A DNA stretch of 64,000 nucleotides from Pseudomonas syringae (GCF_023278085.1 NZ_CP066265.1:1456501-1520500); one strand, 5' to 3'. Shown: positions 8,987-18,443, numbered from the stretch's first letter. The notes: a model not told the origin generated them from the sequence alone. A program made the numbers and translations.

Positions 8987-9995
8987 GTGGCTGTCAGTAA
9001 TCGCTATTGCGCTGCTGTCTCTGATTTTAACGTCGTTATTGCGCAAATATGCCTTGGCCAGAAGTCTGATCGACACACCCAATGCGCGCAGTTCGCATTC
9101 CGTCCCCACACCACGCGGTGGCGGGGTCTCGATTGTCGTTGCCTTTTTACTCGCACTGTCGGTGCTGGCCTGGGCGGGTCTGTTGTCGATAGCGGCGCTG
9201 GTCGCCATCTTCGGGTCAGCGGGCCTGGTCGCGCTGATCGGTTTCATGGACGATCATGGTCACATCGCTGCACGCTGGCGTTTGCTGGGGCATTTCGTGG
9301 CTGCCGGATGGGCACTGGCCTGGATAGGCGGGCTGGCACCTCTGACTGTCATGGGATGGACCTTTGCGCCTGGCCTGATCGGCCAGGTTCTCGCGGCGTT
9401 CTACCTGGTATGGATGCTGAATCTTTACAACTTCATGGACGGTATCGACGGAATCGCCAGTGTCGAGGCTGTCACCGTATGCGCAGGCATGAGCCTGATC
9501 TACGTCATGGCAGGCTTCGCCGGACTGGCGTGGAGCCCTCTGCTTCTGGCTGCGGCAGTTGCCGGTTTTCTTTACTGGAATTTCCCGCCAGCGCAAATAT
9601 TCATGGGGGATGCCGGTAGCGGATTTCTCGGACTGGTGCTGGGTGTGCTTTCGATTCAGGCATCCTGGGCCTCATCTCAGTTATTCTGGTCCTGGTTGAT
9701 TCTGCTGGGCGTTTTCATCGTTGATGCTACTGTGACGCTTTTTCGTCGTCTGCTGCGTGGCGAAAAGGTTTATGAGGCCCATCGAAGCCACGCCTATCAG
9801 TTTGCTTCACGGCGTTATGGCAGGCATTTGCCGGTCACGCTGGCTGTCGGCCTGATCAATCTGGTCTGGTTGCTGCCCGTGGCGATGTGGGTAGCGTTGA
9901 AGGGAGGAGACGGGCTGACATGGACGGCAATTGCCTATATACCCCTTGTTTTGCTGGCACTGAGGTTCAGGGCTGGCGGGGCAGAAAGGATGTAA
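8955..9995 (+). CDS. Undecaprenyl-phosphate sugar-1-phosphate transferase (GT4/WecA family, WbpL-like)
   Basis: Polytopic inner-membrane enzyme that starts O-antigen or A-band assembly by moving a HexNAc-1-phosphate to undecaprenyl phosphate. Family motifs are present: NARSSHSVPTPRGGG near residue 38, LYNFMDGIDGIA near residue 157, and the FMGDAGSGFLG motif near residue 217 that binds Mg and nucleotide. About ten hydrophobic segments are seen. The start is uncertain: ATG 8955, 8970 or 8979 are in frame, and all overlap the end of the preceding epimerase gene. Confidence 0.88.
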   Translation: MKSRTMISMIEWLSVIAIALLSLILTSLLRKYALARSLIDTPNARSSHSVPTPRGGGVSIVVAFLLALSVLAWAGLLSIAALVAIFGSAGLVALIGFMDDHGHIAARWRLLGHFVAAGWALAWIGGLAPLTVMGWTFAPGLIGQVLAAFYLVWMLNLYNFMDGIDGIASVEAVTVCAGMSLIYVMAGFAGLAWSPLLLAAAVAGFLYWNFPPAQIFMGDAGSGFLGLVLGVLSIQASWASSQLFWSWLILLGVFIVDATVTLFRRLLRGEKVYEAHRSHAYQFASRRYGRHLPVTLAVGLINLVWLLPVAMWVALKGGDGLTWTAIAYIPLVLLALRFRAGGAERM

Positions 9996-10090
9996 CGAAG
10001 CGATTTTCTGGTTGTCTCAGGAACGTGGCGGTTTCACAGTCACCGGTTTCAAGTGATGTTTCAGTCGGTGCATAGCGGAGCATTAAACAA

Positions 10091-12097
10091 TTGATGAGCA
10101 GGTTGCGAGCCAGATTGCTGGCTCTACCCCGTCGCAAGAAGCGCATTCTTCAGGTGGCTACTGATGTGGTTCTTGTCTGGCTCGCCCTCTGGATGGCGTT
10201 TGTCGTGCGACTGGGTATCGATGAACTGATCAATCCGCTGGAAAAGCACACGTGGCTTTTCATCAGTGCGCCGCTCGCCGCCATTCCGTTGTTCATCCGC
10301 TTCGGCATGTACCGCGCAGTCATGCGCTACTTCGGCAACGATGCCCTGATCGCAATCATCAAGGCCGTGACCATGTCCTCGTTGATTCTGGGGTGCATGG
10401 TCTACGTCTACAGCAACCATCAGCAACTGGTCCCACGCTCGGTCATCTTCAACTACTGGTGGTTGAGCATGGTGATGATTGGCGGCCTGCGCCTGGCGAT
10501 GAGGCAGTACTTTCTCGGTGACTGGTTCGCCGCTGCCCAGCATGTGCCCTTCGCCAAAAGCGACAATGGTTTGCAGAAGGTTGCGATCTACGGCGCCGGG
10601 GCTGCGGGCAACCAGTTGGTTGCGGCATTGCGTATGGGGCGGCTGATGCATCCGGTGGCGTTCATCGATGACGATGAGTCCATCTCCAACCGGGTAATTT
10701 CCGGTCTACAGGTCTATAAACCGCGCAATATCCAGCGAATGATCGATACCACAGGGGCTCAGGAAATCCTGCTGGCGATTCCTTCTTCCTCGCGAGGCCG
10801 GCGGCGCGAAATACTGGGCTTTCTGGAAGGCTTCCCGATCAAGGTGCGAAGCGTTCCCGGCTTCATGGATCTGGCTGCCGGGCGGGTCAAGGTCGATGAC
10901 CTGCAAGAGGTCGATATCGCCGACCTGCTGGGGCGTGACTCCGTTCCTGCGCGTGAGAATCTGCTCGAGCATTGCATCAAGGGCAAGACTGTACTGGTGA
11001 CCGGTGCCGGTGGTTCGATCGGTTCCGAATTGTGCCGTCAGATTCTGTTGTTGCAACCCACGCAGTTGCTGCTGCTGGATCATAGCGAATTCAACCTGTA
11101 CAGCATTCTGTCAGAACTTGAACAACGTTCTGCGCGGGAGTCGCTGTCGGTCAAGTTGCTGCCCATCCTCGGTTCGGTGCGCAATCATCCCAAGCTGCTG
11201 TCGATCATGAAAACCTGGAAGGTCGACACGGTCTACCATGCGGCGGCCTACAAGCACGTACCGATGGTTGAGCACAATATCGCCGAAGGTGTCATCAATA
11301 ACGTGGTAGGCACCCTGAATACCGCTCAGGCGGCGTTGCAGGCCGGTGTTTCCAATTTCGTTCTGATCTCCACCGACAAGGCTGTCAGGCCCACCAATGT
11401 GATGGGCAGCACCAAGCGTCTGGCCGAACTCATATTGCAGGCGCTGAGTCGTGAAACGGCTCCGGTCATCTTTGGTGACAAGGCCAACGTCTATCAGGTC
11501 AACAAGACCCGCTTTACCATGGTCCGCTTCGGCAACGTGCTGGGTTCATCGGGGTCAGTCATCCCGCTGTTCCACAGGCAGATCCAGTCTGGCGGGCCGC
11601 TGACGGTGACTCATCCGAAGATCACCCGTTACTTCATGACCATTCCCGAAGCCGCTCAGTTGGTCATTCAGGCTGGCTCGATGGGGCATGGTGGGGATGT
11701 GTTCGTGCTGGACATGGGCGAGCCGGTCAAGATTGTCGAGCTGGCTGAAAAGATGATTCACCTTTCAGGCCTGGCGATTCGTTCGGAAAAAAATCCACAG
11801 GGCGATATCTCCATCGAATTCACCGGTCTGCGCCCCGGCGAGAAGCTCTATGAAGAGTTGTTGATTGGCGACAATGTGGTGGCCACTGAACACCCTATGA
11901 TCATGAGCGCGAGTGAAGACTTTCTGCCCTGGGATGTATTGAAAGTTCGACTCACCCGGCTGCTGGATGCCGTTGAACAGGATGATTACAACAGTGTCCG
12001 ACAGTTGTTGCGCGAAACGGTAAATGGTTATACGCCGGAAGGCGAAATTGTTGACTGGATGTATCAGGAACGCAGCGGTGAAAGCGATTCTTATTGA
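10091..12097 (+). CDS. Nucleotide-sugar 4,6-dehydratase, membrane-anchored (WbpM/CapD family)
   Basis: A 668-residue protein made of four N-terminal membrane helices, a CoA-binding-like Rossmann domain (GAGAAGNQL near residue 168) and a C-terminal SDR dehydratase domain (TGAGGSIGSE near 303; STDKAVRPTNVMGSTKR near 428). This is the WbpM architecture: UDP-GlcNAc C6 dehydration, feeding N-acetyl-fucosamine/quinovosamine synthesis for O-antigen. In Pseudomonas wbpL, wbpM and a comEA-like gene occur in this order at the end of the O-antigen locus, as here. TTG 10091 or the next codon, ATG 10094, may be the start. Confidence 0.93.
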   Translation: MMSRLRARLLALPRRKKRILQVATDVVLVWLALWMAFVVRLGIDELINPLEKHTWLFISAPLAAIPLFIRFGMYRAVMRYFGNDALIAIIKAVTMSSLILGCMVYVYSNHQQLVPRSVIFNYWWLSMVMIGGLRLAMRQYFLGDWFAAAQHVPFAKSDNGLQKVAIYGAGAAGNQLVAALRMGRLMHPVAFIDDDESISNRVISGLQVYKPRNIQRMIDTTGAQEILLAIPSSSRGRRREILGFLEGFPIKVRSVPGFMDLAAGRVKVDDLQEVDIADLLGRDSVPARENLLEHCIKGKTVLVTGAGGSIGSELCRQILLLQPTQLLLLDHSEFNLYSILSELEQRSARESLSVKLLPILGSVRNHPKLLSIMKTWKVDTVYHAAAYKHVPMVEHNIAEGVINNVVGTLNTAQAALQAGVSNFVLISTDKAVRPTNVMGSTKRLAELILQALSRETAPVIFGDKANVYQVNKTRFTMVRFGNVLGSSGSVIPLFHRQIQSGGPLTVTHPKITRYFMTIPEAAQLVIQAGSMGHGGDVFVLDMGEPVKIVELAEKMIHLSGLAIRSEKNPQGDISIEFTGLRPGEKLYEELLIGDNVVATEHPMIMSASEDFLPWDVLKVRLTRLLDAVEQDDYNSVRQLLRETVNGYTPEGEIVDWMYQERSGESDSY

Positions 12098-12246
12098 AGA
12101 ATCCGAGCGTTCGGCCAGTGCAGAAACAAGTTGATTGATACGGACATACGTCGCAACGCACCGCGTCTTCTCTACCGGTAAGCATTAGTCTAAGTTTCGG
12201 CCACAGCATCTTGCATGCTGCCTTTAACTGCTATGGAGCTTTAACT

Positions 12247-12603
12247 ATGCGAACCACCTTATTCAGCGCGCTGATATTTTCCTTGCTCACCAGTGCTTCG
12301 GTTGCGGTCAACGCGGCACCGGCGGCCGAGTCCTCGTCCATGACCCCTGCCAGCACCTCCATGGCCCAGCCGTCGTCCATGGCCTCAATGCATGAGATGG
12401 GTGATGGTAAAGTCAACATCAACATGGCGGATGCTCAGATGCTTCAGAAAGAACTGGCGGGTGTTGGCAAGAACAAAGCCGATGCCATTGTTGCTTACAG
12501 AGAAAGTAACGGAAAGTTTATGTCGGTGGACGAGTTGATTGAAGTAAAAGGGATAGGCAAGGCTATTCTGGAACAAAATCGTGACAAGCTGGCTATTGAA
12601 TAA
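12247..12603 (+). CDS. ComEA-like helix-hairpin-helix protein, secreted
   Basis: A 118-residue protein with a signal peptide (about residues 1–23, cleavage after VNA-A), a low-complexity Ser/Pro/Met linker and a C-terminal pair of helix-hairpin-helix motifs (VNINMADAQML…LAGVGKNKADAI; DELIEVKGIGKAIL). Such periplasmic proteins bind DNA without sequence preference and act in DNA uptake in competent bacteria; the role in Pseudomonas is not established. ATG 12247 is chosen because GGAG lies 8 bases upstream and a signal peptide follows. Confidence 0.88.
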   Translation: MRTTLFSALIFSLLTSASVAVNAAPAAESSSMTPASTSMAQPSSMASMHEMGDGKVNINMADAQMLQKELAGVGKNKADAIVAYRESNGKFMSVDELIEVKGIGKAILEQNRDKLAIE

Positions 12604-12618
12604 CTGTTACCACCCCTG

Positions 12619-12656
12619 AAAAAAGAAAGGCCGATCAAGAATCGGCCTTTCTTTTT
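12619..12656 (+). terminator. Rho-independent terminator after the comEA-like gene
   Basis: AAAGGCCGAT and ATCGGCCTTT arms around CAAGA, with flanking A and T runs. It can work in both directions and ends the O-antigen-side transcription unit against the convergent TetR gene. Confidence 0.9.
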
Positions 12657-12706
12657 CTGCAATAGAACAGGACGTTATGCTGAGCACTCTTCCGCTGTCC
12701 ACTCCG

Positions 12707-13276
12707 TCAGTTAGCAGTTTTTCTGATCTCCTGTTTGAGAAAGTCCCTGGTGGTATTCAGGATACGCTCTGACAGTTCCTCGTCGAAAGCACTGCGCGAC
12801 AGTACCAGGCCGCCTACCAGTGTGGACAATATAGGCAGGCTTCTGGATTCGGAACCTGTCCCGGAAAGCGTTTTATCAAACAGTTCGAGCAAATGAAGGA
12901 TGATTTCATCGGTGACCTCGCTGGGTTGGTCGCGCTGTCCCAATTCCAGGCACATGCTGGGCAGGGGGCATCCGCCATCGGGGGCGTCGCGACTGGCTAG
13001 AGAGAGATAGAGATCAATGAATTCACTGAGCGAGTCCGGTCTGGCGAAAACTTCGCTGGTGATTCCTTTTACCTCGTCGAGGGCGTGACTCAATGCCTGT
13101 TCGACCAGATCATCCTTGGATTTGAAATGCGCGTAGAAGCCACCATGGGTCAAGCCGAGTGCTTTCATCAAAGGTTGCAAGCCGGTAGCACCAATGCCGT
13201 CGCGACGAAAGCGCATGGACGCTTCCTTTACGATGCGTTGATGGGTTTGGGCCTTATGATCGAGCGCGTAACGCAT
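12707..13276 (-). CDS. TetR/AcrR-family transcriptional regulator
   Basis: DNA-binding regulator of 189 residues with an N-terminal TetR helix-turn-helix (ASMRFRRDGIGATGLQPLMKALGLTHGGFYAHF, roughly residues 19–51) and a helical ligand-binding domain with LPSMCLELG and a GLVLSR helix. This sub-type resembles NemR/AcrR-like regulators with electrophile or drug sensing. ATG 13276 is chosen as it starts the conserved domain; a longer in-frame start would overlap the next gene. The target is unknown; the gene upstream on the same strand encodes a membrane thioredoxin. Confidence 0.85.
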   Translation of the reverse strand: MRYALDHKAQTHQRIVKEASMRFRRDGIGATGLQPLMKALGLTHGGFYAHFKSKDDLVEQALSHALDEVKGITSEVFARPDSLSEFIDLYLSLASRDAPDGGCPLPSMCLELGQRDQPSEVTDEIILHLLELFDKTLSGTGSESRSLPILSTLVGGLVLSRSAFDEELSERILNTTRDFLKQEIRKTAN

Positions 13277-13349
13277 GCGCTGAGTCTCCAGAGATGACCA
13301 AAGTGTCAACGCATTTATACAGGGATAGATGAATCGATGCAGCAGGCTT

Positions 13350-14189
13350 TCACTCCTGATTGCTACTCGGTACCGAATCCTGCGAACCAAGTCCGCTTTG
13401 AGTGTCCAGATAGTGGGTCAGACTGGCTCTGGACATCTCGCCGAGGTGGCTGCCCGTCAAGCGCCCTTGAGGTGAATAGAACAGCGTAGTGGGCAGCGCG
13501 ACAGAGCCGACCTGCCGGGCAAACTCGCCGTCCGTGTCGAGCAGGCTGTTGCGTAGCGCCAGGCCCTGCGCCGATAGGTAGCGGCTGACCGTGTCGGCAC
13601 TTTCGGCCTGATTGACGAACAGAAACACAATGTCCGGCCGCTCAAGCTGCATATCTCGCAGTACCGGCATTTCCCTGCGGCAGGGAGGGCACCATGTCGC
13701 CCAGAGGTTTATGACTATGGGCTTGCCTTGGTGATCAGCGATGTTGACCGGCTCGCCATTCATGTTACGCAGGGTTGTTTCGGGCAATGACGCGCCTTGC
13801 TGATAGCGGTCCAGGATCAGACCGCCCAGCATCCAGACCAGCAGCCCGGTGCCCAGCCCGAATGCCAGTGCGCGACGTTGCCTGGGGCGCCGCCAACCGA
13901 TGATCAAACCGCCCAGCACGGCGCCGACGAGCCCCGGCCAGACCAGAAAGCCGCCATCACGAATGTCCAGCGTTTGCCATGGTGAGTCGCGGTATTGAGC
14001 GAAGTAGGCAATCACAAAGGCGACACGTGCCGTGATGAGGCCAAAAATGAACAGCCCGAATATTGCTGTCTTTTTTGCTTTGTCATGCCGCATGCAACGG
14101 GCTTCCACCAGTGTTGCCAATACGAGGGCAGTCAGTAACAGCAAGTGGGTCACGGCGATGGCAAAGGGCCCGGCATTGATACTCAGCAT
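13350..14189 (-). CDS. Membrane-anchored TlpA-like thiol-disulfide oxidoreductase with an Lgt-like N-terminal part
   Basis: A 279-residue protein. The first ~125 residues are four hydrophobic segments with a faint resemblance to prolipoprotein diacylglyceryl transferase (ITARVAFV, DGGFLVWPGLVGAVLGG), which probably serve as an anchor. Residues ~130–265 form a periplasmic thioredoxin/TlpA domain with the active site WCPPC (Cys167, Cys170) and the cis-proline region VALPTTLF. It likely reduces or shuffles disulfides at the periplasmic face. No cytochrome-c maturation or DsbD genes are nearby, so its partner is unknown. Confidence 0.82.
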   Translation of the reverse strand: MLSINAGPFAIAVTHLLLLTALVLATLVEARCMRHDKAKKTAIFGLFIFGLITARVAFVIAYFAQYRDSPWQTLDIRDGGFLVWPGLVGAVLGGLIIGWRRPRQRRALAFGLGTGLLVWMLGGLILDRYQQGASLPETTLRNMNGEPVNIADHQGKPIVINLWATWCPPCRREMPVLRDMQLERPDIVFLFVNQAESADTVSRYLSAQGLALRNSLLDTDGEFARQVGSVALPTTLFYSPQGRLTGSHLGEMSRASLTHYLDTQSGLGSQDSVPSSNQE

Positions 14190-14592
14190 GTATTTCGGCT
14201 CCTGGAGGGGCTTTCGATTAAGTGCGCGATCATTTGCGCAACTGAAAGCTGGCAGGCCTGACGTGCGCGCGGCGGCGATGGTATCGCTCCTCCCTTTTTA
14301 TGCCTAACGCGTAACTGTGCCTGAATGTGAGGCCGTTGATGACGCCTTGATTAGCTGCCACGGCTAAAAAACGCCCTGCTGGCGACAGCAGGTTGATCGA
14401 CCGCCAGCCCTTGTTCCAGAGGGCTTGCGCAGCAGAAGGGCATCAGTGCCTGACAAGTCTTGTCCTACAAACCTTTGACTTCTGTCGCCAATCCCGGACA
14501 ATTCCGCCCGCTGTTTTCGAGGGAAGCGCCGAGCTGCCGGCATTTTTGACGCGCTTCTCTTTTTGATAAACCGGCCACGGAGAGTCGACCGG
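14190..14592. other. Intergenic region of 403 bases between two divergent genes
   Basis: Lies between the starts of the TlpA-like gene (minus strand) and the transporter gene (plus strand) and so should contain both promoters. I see no coding frame, RNA gene or strong palindrome in it. Confidence 0.5.
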
Positions 14593-15870
14593 ATGAATGA
14601 TCAGGCTAATGGCGTCCTAGAACGTCTGGACGTAGCTCCCGAGAGCATCGCCTCTTGGAATCGTAATGACACCACCTGGATGCTCGGATTGTTCGGCACC
14701 GCCATTGGCGCGGGTACTCTGTTTTTGCCCATCAATGCGGGCATCGGTGGTTTCTGGCCGTTGATGGCTCTGGCGCTGCTGGCGTTTCCCATGACGTTCT
14801 ACGCGCACCGGGGCCTGACCCGTTTCGTGCTGTCTGGCCGTGAAGGTGCCGATATCACTGAAGTGGTCGAACAGCATTTCGGCAAGAGCGCCGGAGCGAT
14901 GATTACCTTGCTGTATTTTTTCGCGATTTTTCCGATCTTGCTGATCTACAGCGTGGCCCTGACCAATACCGTGGGCAGCTTTCTCGAACACCAGTTGCAC
15001 ATCACGCCGCCGCCACGTGCCGCGCTGGCCTTCGTGCTGATCATGGGCCTGCTGGCGCTGGTTCGCTGTGGCGAGCGATTCATCGTCAAGGCCATGAGCG
15101 TGATGGTGTATCCGTTTATCGTCGCGCTGCTGTTTCTGGCCGTGTTCCTGATTCCGCACTGGACCGGCGGTATTCTGAGCACCGCCACTACGCTGCCTGA
15201 GCCCTCGGCGTTTTTGTCGACCCTGTGGCTGGCCATTCCGGTGATGGTGTTCTCTTTCAACCATGCGCCGATCATCTCGGCCTTCGCGGTGGATCAGAAG
15301 CGCCAGTACGGCGAGAATGCCGAAGTGCGCAGTTCGCAGATTCTGGCCCGCGCCCATGTCTTGATGGTGGTGATGGTGCTGTTCTTCGTGTTCAGCTGCG
15401 TGCTGACCCTGTCGCCCGCCCAGCTGGCTGAAGCCAAGGCGCAGAACATCTCGATCCTGTCCTACCTGGCCAACCACTTCAACAACCCGACCATCGCCTT
15501 CGTCGCGCCGCTGATTGCGTTCGTGGCCATTTCCAAGTCATTCCTCGGCCATTACATCGGCGCCAGCGAGGGCTTGAAAGGGCTGGTGCTGAAGTCCGGA
15601 CGTCGTCCGGCTGCGAAAGCCCTGGACCGTATGACGGCGGCGCTCATGCTGGTGGTGTGCTGGGTGGTAGCGACGCTCGACCCAAACATTCTGGGCATGA
15701 TCGAGAAAATGGGCGGGCCGGTGATTTCGGTGTTGCTGTTCCTGATGCCGATGTACGCGATCCATAAAGTGCCCGCCATGCGCAAGTACGCAGGCGCGTG
15801 GTCCAACTACTTTGTGGTTGCTGCGGGTCTGGTGGCGATCTCGGCACTGATCTTTTCGCTGGTCCGCTGA
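14593..15870 (+). CDS. HAAAP-family amino-acid transporter (SdaC/serine type)
   Basis: Inner-membrane proton-coupled amino-acid permease of 425 residues with 11 hydrophobic segments. It begins with the family motif TTWMLGLFGTAIGAGTLFLP; FSFNHAPIISAFAVDQ and SKSFLGHYIGASEG are typical of the SdaC/TdcC serine and threonine carriers. Substrate is therefore most likely serine, not proven. ATG 14593 is preferred because GGAGAG lies 8 bases upstream; an upstream ATG at 14563 has no such site. No serine deaminase is adjacent. Confidence 0.88.
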   Translation: MNDQANGVLERLDVAPESIASWNRNDTTWMLGLFGTAIGAGTLFLPINAGIGGFWPLMALALLAFPMTFYAHRGLTRFVLSGREGADITEVVEQHFGKSAGAMITLLYFFAIFPILLIYSVALTNTVGSFLEHQLHITPPPRAALAFVLIMGLLALVRCGERFIVKAMSVMVYPFIVALLFLAVFLIPHWTGGILSTATTLPEPSAFLSTLWLAIPVMVFSFNHAPIISAFAVDQKRQYGENAEVRSSQILARAHVLMVVMVLFFVFSCVLTLSPAQLAEAKAQNISILSYLANHFNNPTIAFVAPLIAFVAISKSFLGHYIGASEGLKGLVLKSGRRPAAKALDRMTAALMLVVCWVVATLDPNILGMIEKMGGPVISVLLFLMPMYAIHKVPAMRKYAGAWSNYFVVAAGLVAISALIFSLVR

Positions 15871-15937
15871 TCTGCCGACTTATGCGAGCTGCGCCGACGC
15901 ATCGGTGCAGCTCACGGTCAGGTTCTACGGTACGCCT

Positions 15938-16144
15938 TCAGTCCACTGGCTCAGGATATAAGGGCCTGGACAAGTGCATGATGCTCGCATAATCGTAAAC
16001 GTACTGCCGTCCTGCATGGCTGGTCGACCGCAACTGGTCGATCAGTTGTCGCTCTTTTTTGTTCAGGTACCTCAACGCCGGATCTTGACTGGACTTCAGG
16101 CGATCACGTTCATGGGCGTCAGGGAATGCGATGACGTTCGTCAT
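15938..16144 (-). CDS. Small conserved hypothetical protein, 68 residues
   Basis: No function recognised. A charged cytoplasmic protein starting MTNVIAFPDAHERDRLK, with a central KKERQLIDQL helix and QYVYDYASIMHL near the end. The N-terminal VIAFPDA-type segment occurs in several small Pseudomonas proteins of unknown role. ATG 16144 is used because the preceding codons look non-coding and a GGAGA site lies upstream on this strand. Confidence 0.6.
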   Translation of the reverse strand: MTNVIAFPDAHERDRLKSSQDPALRYLNKKERQLIDQLRSTSHAGRQYVYDYASIMHLSRPLYPEPVD

Positions 16145-16267
16145 GAAAAATCTCCTTGGGTTTAAGTCCTTGCTTGCTTTGATGTAGCCCCTGTTGCAGT
16201 GGTTGTAGCGACGGCTCACCTTACCCATAAAAACTTGGCGCGATCAACCCTGTAATTGCGGGCTGTG

Positions 16268-16750
16268 TCACAAGGTTTGGGTGATCTCATAGGATTGTCC
16301 GCTGCCATTGATGACAATCTGCACCGCATCATCCTCGAGTTTGCCCAGCAGACTCTGCCCCAGGGGCGCGCGCGCGGTAATGACGGTGATCAATCGGTCG
16401 GCGGCGAACACTTTCAGTCCGGCAGCATCAGGGCCGAGGAACAGAGATTGCGTCTGCCCGTTTTCAGCTTCTACCACGACAAGATCACCGGTCTGAATAC
16501 CCTGCGATTCATCAAACGGCTTGAGTGTCCAGTTCTGATAGAGCGCAAGTGACTGGCGTATTTCCTCCACCCGACGCGCCTGTCCGGCAGCCAGATAAGA
16601 AGCCTCCAGCCCCAGCGTGTCGTATTTGTTCTCGGCGATGTTTTCTTCGTGGGTGGCTGTTTCGTAAGCGGTCTGCGCGGCCCGCTGCGCGATGTCCAGA
16701 TCGATTTTCAGCTTGTCGATGATCAATTGCAGCACATCTTGCTTGTTCAT
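16268..16750 (-). CDS. GreA/GreB-family transcription elongation factor-like protein
   Basis: A 160-residue protein with an N-terminal helical coiled-coil hairpin (residues ~5–75, YETATHEENIAENKYDTLGLEASYL) and a C-terminal FKBP-like domain with TGDLVVVE, ITVITARAPLGQSLLGK, the pattern at the end of Gre proteins. Gre factors enter the RNA polymerase secondary channel and rescue stalled complexes. It differs enough from GreA and GreB that it should be read as a third paralogue. It is 3 bases downstream of the next small membrane-protein gene on the same strand. Confidence 0.82.
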   Translation of the reverse strand: MNKQDVLQLIIDKLKIDLDIAQRAAQTAYETATHEENIAENKYDTLGLEASYLAAGQARRVEEIRQSLALYQNWTLKPFDESQGIQTGDLVVVEAENGQTQSLFLGPDAAGLKVFAADRLITVITARAPLGQSLLGKLEDDAVQIVINGSGQSYEITQTL

Positions 16751-16753
16751 GAA

Positions 16754-17152
16754 TTATCCGCAGAACTGATTAATGCTGGCACGGCTCTTCTCACTTGGCG
16801 CGGTGCGGTCCTGCTGTAGCCAGAAATCGCATTTGGAGCGGCTGAACGTGCGCTGCTGTTGCTCCTGCACCTGTTCACGAGCCTGTCGGGCCTCGCTTTC
16901 ACGCAGGCTTTGCTCGTACTTGCGGAACATTTCAGTCTCGGGCTCGGCCGCATCACCCGTTTTTTGTGCCGGCGGGGTGCTGAGCTGGACAGCTGCATTT
17001 TCCAGCACCCTGGCTTGAGCAGCAGGCAAATTCTTGTAATACAGCAGGCCGGTCAGGAACACCGCCATGGCACCCAGCCAGATACCCAATGCAATGCAGA
17101 CAATCAGCTTCAGTGACACATAGAGGTCGCGACGGCGGGTGACGGATGACAT
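16754..17152 (-). CDS. Small membrane-anchored protein of unknown function, 132 residues
   Basis: No family recognised with confidence. One N-terminal membrane helix (residues ~10–36, LIVCIALGIWLGAMAVFLTG) is followed by a hydrophilic, Glu/Gln/Arg-rich segment likely to form a coiled coil (residues ~75–105) and a C-terminal tail with two cysteines (SKCDFW, NQFCG). AGGAG lies before ATG 17152. It is probably co-transcribed with the Gre-like gene and is divergent from earP, 154 bases away. Confidence 0.7.
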   Translation of the reverse strand: MSSVTRRRDLYVSLKLIVCIALGIWLGAMAVFLTGLLYYKNLPAAQARVLENAAVQLSTPPAQKTGDAAEPETEMFRKYEQSLRESEARQAREQVQEQQQRTFSRSKCDFWLQQDRTAPSEKSRASINQFCG

Positions 17153-17306
17153 GGTTGAGCTCCTGGCAGGGACAGCAGATGTGATTGTGCCATGGCTGAT
17201 GGCATGGCATGAAAACTGTGCCGCACGTTTTCCGGGCGCGAGGCTGGTGGTGAGCGGTGGTTCTGAACGACAATCAGCGTTTTGCCATCCAGACTCAGGG
17301 AGCAGG

Positions 17307-18443
17307 ATGAAAGCCTCTTGGGACATTTTTTGCAGCGTAGTCGACAACTACGGTGATGTGGGCGTGACCTGGCGTCTGGCACGGCAGCTGGTCGCCGAAC
17401 ACGATCTGAATGTGCGCTTGTGGATAGACGATTTGTCAGCCTTTGTCCGGCTGTACCCGGGCGCCGATCCGCAGGCTGCGCAGCAGGTGCATGCCGGCGT
17501 TACCGTCTGTCACTGGCCTGCGCAATGGGTGAGTAGCGATGTTCCGGATGTCGTCATCGAAGCGTTTGCCTGCCGCCTCCCGGCGCTTTATGTCGAGTCG
17601 ATGCCGCAACGCTCGCCCAGACCCTTGTGGCTCAACCTTGATTACCTCAGTGCCGAAGACTGGGTGTCTGGCTGCCACGGTTTGCCATCGCCGCAATCCA
17701 ACGGCCTGAAGAAATTCTTCTTCTTTCCCGGCTTTCCGGGGACCACCGGAGGCCTTCTACGCGAAAAGGATTTGATCGGGCGACGGCAGGTATTTCAGCA
17801 GGACAGCGCCGCCCGGCGCGTTTTTTTGCAGGGGCTGGGTGTCGAGCCCTTGGCCGACGCACGTTTGATCTCGGTATTTGCCTACGAAAACCCGAAGCTG
17901 GGCAGTTGGCTGGAGTCGCTGGCCAGCGACAGTCGTCCGACTCATTTGCTGGTGCCGGAAGGGCGCATTCTTGAAGATTTGCAGCGCTGGCTTGGCGTTG
18001 AAGAGGTGCTGAAAGCCGGAGCGATATACGTGCGAAACGCGCTGACGGTTCAGGTTCTACCGTTCATCCGCCAGGAGCATTACGACCCGTTGCTGTGGAG
18101 CTGCGATTTCAACGTCGTGCGCGGCGAAGACTCGTTCGTTCGCGCACAGTGGGCGGGTCGACCGATGCTCTGGCACATCTATCAGCAGGAAGACGATGCC
18201 CACCTGCCGAAGCTCGATGCATTTCTGCAGCTTTATCTGGATGGTCTTTCGCCAACCGCCGGACAGGCTTTGAACCGGTTCTGGCAGAGCTGGAATACGG
18301 GCGGTGATCTGGGCAACGACTGGCAGGCGGTGCTGAATCACTGGCCTGACATAGAAAAACACGCCGAGCGCTGGTGTCTGCAACAGGCCTTGCAGACTGA
18401 TCTTGCCACGGCGCTGGTACAGTTTTATGGAAATTCGCTATGA
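17307..18443 (+). CDS. earP: EF-P arginine rhamnosyltransferase
   Basis: Transfers rhamnose from dTDP-L-rhamnose to Arg32 of elongation factor P, activating it for relief of polyproline stalling. The 378-residue GT-B glycosyltransferase starts with the conserved WDIFCSVVDNYGDVGVTWRLARQL; VNYL-like NLDYLSAEDWV and the C-terminal RGEDSFVRAQWAGRPMLWHIY are EarP hallmarks. ATG 17307 fits the family start and has GGAGCAGG in front. efp lies directly downstream, the classical earP–efp pair that replaces the EpmA/EpmB lysine modification of E. coli. Confidence 0.95.
   Translation: MKASWDIFCSVVDNYGDVGVTWRLARQLVAEHDLNVRLWIDDLSAFVRLYPGADPQAAQQVHAGVTVCHWPAQWVSSDVPDVVIEAFACRLPALYVESMPQRSPRPLWLNLDYLSAEDWVSGCHGLPSPQSNGLKKFFFFPGFPGTTGGLLREKDLIGRRQVFQQDSAARRVFLQGLGVEPLADARLISVFAYENPKLGSWLESLASDSRPTHLLVPEGRILEDLQRWLGVEEVLKAGAIYVRNALTVQVLPFIRQEHYDPLLWSCDFNVVRGEDSFVRAQWAGRPMLWHIYQQEDDAHLPKLDAFLQLYLDGLSPTAGQALNRFWQSWNTGGDLGNDWQAVLNHWPDIEKHAERWCLQQALQTDLATALVQFYGNSL

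Noticed and set aside
7991..12603. A full O-antigen biosynthesis cluster in the window
   Set aside because: Only the epimerase, initiating transferase, dehydratase and comEA-like genes are present; no other glycosyltransferases, wzx, wzy or ABC exporter genes are seen.
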